DNA from: Thermoprotei archaeon
GTDB lineage: Archaea; Thermoproteota; Methanomethylicia; Nezhaarchaeales; WYZ-LMO8
Assembly (NCBI GenBank): GCA_003649565.1
Contig: QMSF01000021.1
Coordinates: 1 to 9,157, forward strand
Reading direction: 5' to 3'
Length of the DNA: 9,157 nucleotides
The notes beneath the pieces were generated by a model, which saw only the letters and a program-made list of their open reading frames with translations, did no database searches and was not told where the DNA came from. Every line of letters begins with the position of its first letter. The stretch's first letter is position 1. Below are positions 6,482-9,157 of the stretch, piece by piece. A program made the position numbers and the translations under genes.

Positions 6482-7375
6482 ATGATGAGAGACAATACTG
6501 GTGGGATGTTGCTTTTACGTGTAGCAGCACTAATGACAGCTCTAACCGCGTTATTTGCAGTAATAGGATTTGCGATCGGCTGGTTCTTGGGTAACCCCCT
6601 CCTATACACCATAATAGCCATATTCATAGCGGCGATTTTCAACGTCACGGCCTTCCTATACTCAGATAAATTCGTCTTAGCAGCTACAGGAGCCAAATTG
6701 ATAAGCCCAACTGAAGCTCCTAGGCTACATGCAATAGTCGATAGAGTCGCTAGAAATGCAGGCATACCGAAGCCTAAAGTTGCCATTATAAAGAAAAACG
6801 TACCAAATGCATTTGCAACAGGCAGAGACCCAAATCATGCAGTTGTAGCCGTGACCGAAGGCTTATTACACTCCTTATCTGATGATGAGGTTGAAGCCGT
6901 GATAGGCCATGAAATAGCGCACATAAAGCATAGAGACACATTAATAATGACATTAGCCGCTACAATAGCGGGAGCCATAGGGTACTTGGCCTTCATAGGT
7001 AGATGGGCCTTCATATTCGGTGGAGCAAGAGACCGCGATTCAGGCATGTCCCTATTATTGTTATTAGCATTAATATTAGCGCCAATAGCAGCAGTCTTTG
7101 TTCAATTGGCAATATCAAGAGCTAATGAGTATAGAGCTGATGAAGGCTCAGCACACATAACTAGAAGACCTCTATCATTAGCAAGAGCCCTATCGAAAAT
7201 AGAAATGGCAGTTAGGAGAAGACCTCTATCCGATGCCATGCCATCAACAGCACCACTATGGATAGTAAACCCCATAAGAGGAGATTCTCTCGCTGAGCTA
7301 TTCTCTACGCATCCGCCAACAGAAAAGAGAATAGCAAGGCTCAAAAAGATAGCCGAGCAAATGGGCTATGCTTAG
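6482..7375 (+). CDS. htpX: HtpX-type M48 membrane zinc metalloprotease
   Basis: Membrane protease that degrades misfolded membrane proteins, with the active site facing the cytoplasm. The zinc motif is HEIAH at 143-147 with the third ligand Glu216 in NEYRAD (215-220). Other family marks are PNAFATGR (108-115) and the C-terminal STHPPTEKRI (275-284). Hydrophobic segments lie at about 10-37, 38-60, 153-173 and 188-210, the usual four-span plan, and 297 residues is normal length. The start is uncertain: ATG codons at 6482, 6485 and 6506 are in frame, none with a well-spaced ribosome site (GGTGGG directly abuts 6506), and the best TATA box points to 6506. The primase-like gene follows 13 bases after the stop, so the two are probably cotranscribed. 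Confidence 0.95.
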   Translation: MMRDNTGGMLLLRVAALMTALTALFAVIGFAIGWFLGNPLLYTIIAIFIAAIFNVTAFLYSDKFVLAATGAKLISPTEAPRLHAIVDRVARNAGIPKPKVAIIKKNVPNAFATGRDPNHAVVAVTEGLLHSLSDDEVEAVIGHEIAHIKHRDTLIMTLAATIAGAIGYLAFIGRWAFIFGGARDRDSGMSLLLLLALILAPIAAVFVQLAISRANEYRADEGSAHITRRPLSLARALSKIEMAVRRRPLSDAMPSTAPLWIVNPIRGDSLAELFSTHPPTEKRIARLKKIAEQMGYA

Positions 7376-7388
7376 AGAGCGATAACAC

Positions 7389-8276
7389 ATGAATTCTTTA
7401 GAGCAACAGCATTACTCTAGACTAGACGTAAAACATGAAATAGCAAGGTTCGCCCAAAAGAGATGGATAGGCATACATTGCATTAAGAGAGACGCAGAAG
7501 GAAATAGAATTATGATCAGATACCTAAATGGAAAACCCATAACCATAAGCTCTCCTAACGACATAGATCTCCTATGGCAAAATCTAAGAGATAAAGGTGT
7601 GAGAACAATCTATGCCACAGCAGCAAAATATCATAAGCTCATATCAATCGAAGACGTAAAGTCCATAACCAACATGCTGCTCTACACGCCAACATGGGAT
7701 ATAGACAACGATTTCAATCACTGGAAATCGACAATTAAAGCTTGTCTAGAGATCATAGAGGCCTTAAAGGACGAAGGAATCGAAAAATCAATTTATGTCA
7801 AATGGAGCGGAGATGGCGCTCACGTACACCTCCACGAGAAAGCATTAACAAACAAATCACTGAAGGGTAGAACGCCAATAGACGTGGCATATGCAATCGT
7901 TGAATACATAAGGCTAAAGGTCGAGCCAAGAATACAAGAAATAGCTGTACGCGACGAATGTAACCTTAAAGTTGAAAATAAGATAGACAGACAACGCATG
8001 TTTACATGTCCTCTAAGTCTTCATAGAGACAACGATAGAGTTTGCATATGCATGAAGCCAAATCAGTTACAGCACTTTAAGCCATCATGGGTCAACCCTA
8101 AGACATATTATCACAACAGTGAATGGGATTACTATGAGGAAGGAGAAGCAGATCAGCTTGCCGAGAAAGCCATAAGTATCATCGGTGGCCTTCCACCAAG
8201 AAAAACTCGAAGAAGAAAATATTCAAAACTTGATGAAGCAATATTAAGATGGTTAAGAATATCTAATGACATGTAA
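7389..8276 (+). CDS. Primase-like protein of the archaeo-eukaryotic primase (AEP) superfamily
   Basis: Looks like a divergent relative of the small catalytic subunit of archaeal primase (PriS), not the standard subunit. Motif I is WDIDND (103-108), giving the paired metal ligands Asp104 and Asp106. Motif II is WSGDGAHVH (139-147), matching the SGxxGxHv nucleotide-binding pattern. Motif III is CPLSLHR (207-213), matching the PriS P-x-SLH element. The third carboxylate of PriS, expected shortly before motif III, is not obvious; Asp189, Glu190 and Asp200 are candidates. Cysteines 191, 207, 219 and 221 could form a metal site. The C-terminus carries a basic patch (RKTRRRK, 271-277) suited to nucleic-acid binding. 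At 295 residues it is somewhat shorter than typical archaeal PriS. It follows htpX closely and overlaps the convergent neighbour by 14 bases. It may act in priming, repair or tolerance; the exact role is unknown. Confidence 0.8.
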   Translation: MNSLEQQHYSRLDVKHEIARFAQKRWIGIHCIKRDAEGNRIMIRYLNGKPITISSPNDIDLLWQNLRDKGVRTIYATAAKYHKLISIEDVKSITNMLLYTPTWDIDNDFNHWKSTIKACLEIIEALKDEGIEKSIYVKWSGDGAHVHLHEKALTNKSLKGRTPIDVAYAIVEYIRLKVEPRIQEIAVRDECNLKVENKIDRQRMFTCPLSLHRDNDRVCICMKPNQLQHFKPSWVNPKTYYHNSEWDYYEEGEADQLAEKAISIIGGLPPRKTRRRKYSKLDEAILRWLRISNDM

Positions 8277-8751
8277 AATTCTCTAAGGCCTTCTTGAATC
8301 TCTTTTCATTCTCATGTTCGAACCCCATGCCGCCAATATCATAAACAACAACGAATCTCCTGGTGTCGTCGCAAAATAAGTGCATCGTCCAGACATCCTG
8401 ACCCAGAAATGTCTTAATTAAGAGACCTCCATATCTCACGAGCATTCTCATATGTGTTATGAAGGCTCTATGCCCATTTATCTCTGTAACCTCCCTTGAT
8501 AAAACCTCAAACTTTCTAATCCTTCTACTCTTGGTAAGACCTTGAATCATATATTCAACATAGTTATCCAGATTGCTATGCTTCTTCAAAACTTTGTTAA
8601 GTGGCCCCCATATGACCGTCAAGTAGGGACCTTCAGCTGATTTGAAAACTACCTCTCCATCATCCCTCTTAAGCTTCTTGACATCAACACTCCACCCTTT
8701 AGGATAGTAGACTCCAATACCATAAACCTCAAACCTCTCAAAATCAGTCAT
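8263..8751 (-). CDS. Small protein, possible PsbP/Mog1-type fold
   Basis: I do not recognise a named family, but the 162-residue pattern resembles the PsbP/Mog1-type fold: an opening strand with YPKGW (16-20), a strand EVVFKSAEGPYLTVIWGP (33-50), a helix with NYVEYMIQG (63-71), a strand ending in EINGHRAFITH (90-100), two further strands (about 109-126 and 132-138), and a final helix with EKRFKKALENF (149-159). There is no signal peptide or membrane span, so it is probably cytosolic. The start is well supported: AGGAGGT precedes the ATG by seven bases, and a TATA-like box lies 26 bases before the inferred transcript start. It overlaps the end of the primase-like gene by 14 bases, tail to tail. 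The fold assignment is inference from sequence pattern only. Confidence 0.8.
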   Translation of the reverse strand: MTDFERFEVYGIGVYYPKGWSVDVKKLKRDDGEVVFKSAEGPYLTVIWGPLNKVLKKHSNLDNYVEYMIQGLTKSRRIRKFEVLSREVTEINGHRAFITHMRMLVRYGGLLIKTFLGQDVWTMHLFCDDTRRFVVVYDIGGMGFEHENEKRFKKALENFTCH

Positions 8752-8758
8752 GTCATAA

Positions 8759-8765
8759 ACCTCCT
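8759..8765 (-). promoter_or_regulatory. Ribosome binding site of the PsbP-like gene
   Basis: On the minus strand this reads AGGAGGT, a near-perfect complement of the archaeal 16S rRNA tail, seven bases before the ATG at 8751. It fixes that start. Confidence 0.75.
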
Positions 8766-8786
8766 AAAACACAGTAACCATGAATC

Positions 8787-8798
8787 GGTTTAATATGT
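8787..8798 (-). promoter_or_regulatory. TATA-type promoter of the PsbP-like gene
   Basis: On the minus strand the run is ACATATTAAACC, with a centre near 8793. A 26-base spacing gives a transcript start near 8767, leaving a leader of about 16 bases that just holds the ribosome site. Confidence 0.5.
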
Positions 8799-8929
8799 TT
8801 ACCCCGCTCCATGTTAGCCGTAATAAATACTCAATTAAATTTATGTAATACAGCTGTAACAGTAGGTATTCCTCAGCCTCCCAAGACCTCTACTTTAATA
8901 ACGTACATTGTTAAGAAGCCTAGCCATAT
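8799..8929 (+). other. AT-rich intergenic stretch with no supported gene
   Basis: Between the divergent PsbP-like gene and the small membrane protein gene lie about 258 bases (8752-9009). Apart from the promoter and ribosome elements listed separately, this central part shows no tRNA, no C/D-box pair and no repeat that I can see. A 42-codon frame (8811-8939) is present but has no ribosome site. Confidence 0.4.
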
Positions 8930-8932
8930 CCT

Positions 8933-8960
8933 CTTATAAACCCAAGCTTAAACTTTTTAA
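8933..8960 (+). promoter_or_regulatory. Candidate promoters of the small membrane protein gene
   Basis: Two TATA-like runs face the gene: CTTATAAA (8933-8940), giving a start near 8963, and CTTTTTAAA (about 8952-8960), giving a start near 8983. Either leaves a leader that includes the strong ribosome site at 8993-9000. Confidence 0.4.
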
Positions 8961-8992
8961 AGTCACTATTTTTCAGAAAGCTTCAAGTTTAA

Positions 8993-9000
8993 GGGGGGTG
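8993..9000 (+). promoter_or_regulatory. Ribosome binding site deciding the start at 9010
   Basis: GGGGGGTG can pair with the archaeal 16S rRNA tail (CACCUCC), allowing one wobble pair, and ends nine bases before the ATG at 9010. It argues against the longer frame that opens with TTG at 8908. Confidence 0.65.
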
Positions 9001-9009
9001 TTGGCAGAA

Positions 9010-9138
9010 ATGATAATGAACATGAGCATAGAAGTGTTCCTTGGTGGCTTCGTACTAACAATACTAGCGGCAATAATAGGCATAGCAGTGGGCATCCCTC
9101 TTTACAGGAAGTGGTCAAAAGAGGAACAGGGAGAGTGA
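9010..9138 (+). CDS. 42-residue single-span membrane protein
   Basis: A short protein made almost wholly of one membrane helix: residues about 9-31 are hydrophobic (VFLGGFVLTILAAIIGIAVG at 9-28), followed by the positive-then-acidic tail YRKWSKEEQGE. The basic residues after the span suggest the C-terminus is in the cytoplasm. ATG codons at 9010, 9016 and 9022 are all in frame; the ribosome site favours 9010. A second strong ribosome site and ATG follow within 16 bases of the stop, so this gene probably leads an operon that runs off the window. Small proteins like this are often accessory subunits of a transporter or membrane complex encoded next to them, for example the small partners of sodium:solute symporters. 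That is a guess; the partner gene is not visible. Confidence 0.7.
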   Translation: MIMNMSIEVFLGGFVLTILAAIIGIAVGIPLYRKWSKEEQGE

Positions 9139-9139
9139 A

Positions 9140-9145
9140 GGGGGG
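9140..9145 (+). promoter_or_regulatory. Ribosome binding site of the gene running off the window
   Basis: A six-G run (AAGGGGGGT context) ends eight bases before the ATG at 9154 and matches the site before the small membrane protein, pointing to coupled expression of the two. Confidence 0.5.
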
Positions 9146-9153
9146 TTTAGATA

Positions 9154-9157
9154 ATGG
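9154..9157 (+). CDS. First bases of a further gene, cut by the window end
   Basis: Only ATGG is visible. It is called because a poly-G ribosome site stands at the right distance before it and the small membrane protein ends 15 bases earlier. Nothing can be said of the product. Confidence 0.35.

Noticed and set aside
6421..6786. Minus-strand 121-residue frame opposite htpX
   Set aside because: It is antisense to the well-supported htpX 5' half and covers the kaiC-like promoter; no motif is visible.
8811..8939. 42-codon plus-strand frame between the PsbP-like gene and the small membrane protein
   Set aside because: It has no ribosome site, and its composition looks like translated AT-rich spacer.
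8908..9009. 34-residue N-terminal extension of the small membrane protein from a TTG
   Set aside because: The strong GGGGGGTG site at 8993-9000 fits the ATG at 9010, the extension contains the promoter-like AT boxes, and it adds no recognisable domain.
1..9157. Search for CRISPR repeats, insertion-sequence ends, tRNA genes or a defence island
   Set aside because: No spaced direct repeats, terminal inverted repeats, transposase, integrase or tRNA pattern was seen by eye on either strand; the genes are mainly housekeeping.

Overview
The window looks like chromosomal DNA from a thermophilic archaeon, most likely of the Thermoproteota/TACK side; the exact lineage cannot be fixed from the sequence alone. 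The archaeal signs are a 7S-type SRP RNA with a terminal helix 1, a CTP-dependent (archaeal) riboflavin kinase, an NcsA/TtuA-type tRNA thiolase, a single-domain KaiC-like ATPase, an archaeo-eukaryotic primase relative, TATA-like boxes about 26 bases before inferred starts, and ribosome sites of the GGAGG/GGTGAT kind. Coding DNA is AT-rich and favours ATA and AGA/AGG codons, while the SRP RNA is about 70% GC by hand count. That contrast is typical of thermophiles.

Layout. (1) 1-2018, plus strand: an unrecognised protein, an endonuclease V homologue (nfi), and a winged-helix CTP-dependent riboflavin kinase (ribK) that starts inside the end of nfi. (2) 2019-2444: a non-coding stretch holding the SRP RNA (about 2071-2395) with its own TATA box, then a promoter for the next operon. 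(3) 2445-5603, plus: a site-2 protease with a PDZ domain, an NcsA/TtuA-family tRNA 2-thiolation enzyme, and a COG2108-like radical SAM protein whose TTG start overlaps the preceding stop. (4) 5605-6414, minus: a KaiC-like ATPase, ending one base from the radical SAM stop. (5) 6415-6481: a short divergent promoter region. (6) 6482-8276, plus: an HtpX membrane protease followed by a primase-like (AEP) protein. (7) 8263-8751, minus: a small protein with a possible PsbP/Mog1-type fold, overlapping the primase-like gene tail to tail. (8) 8752-9157: an AT-rich intergenic stretch, a 42-residue single-span membrane protein, and the first bases of one more gene.

Most of this is housekeeping: protein export (SRP), membrane proteolysis (S2P, HtpX), tRNA thiolation, flavin synthesis and nucleic-acid repair. 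No mobile element, CRISPR array, tRNA or rRNA was seen. The least ordinary points are the endonuclease V, in which a conserved catalytic aspartate reads as asparagine and a conserved lysine as glutamine; the tightly coupled NcsA-like/radical SAM pair; and the extra primase-like gene behind htpX.
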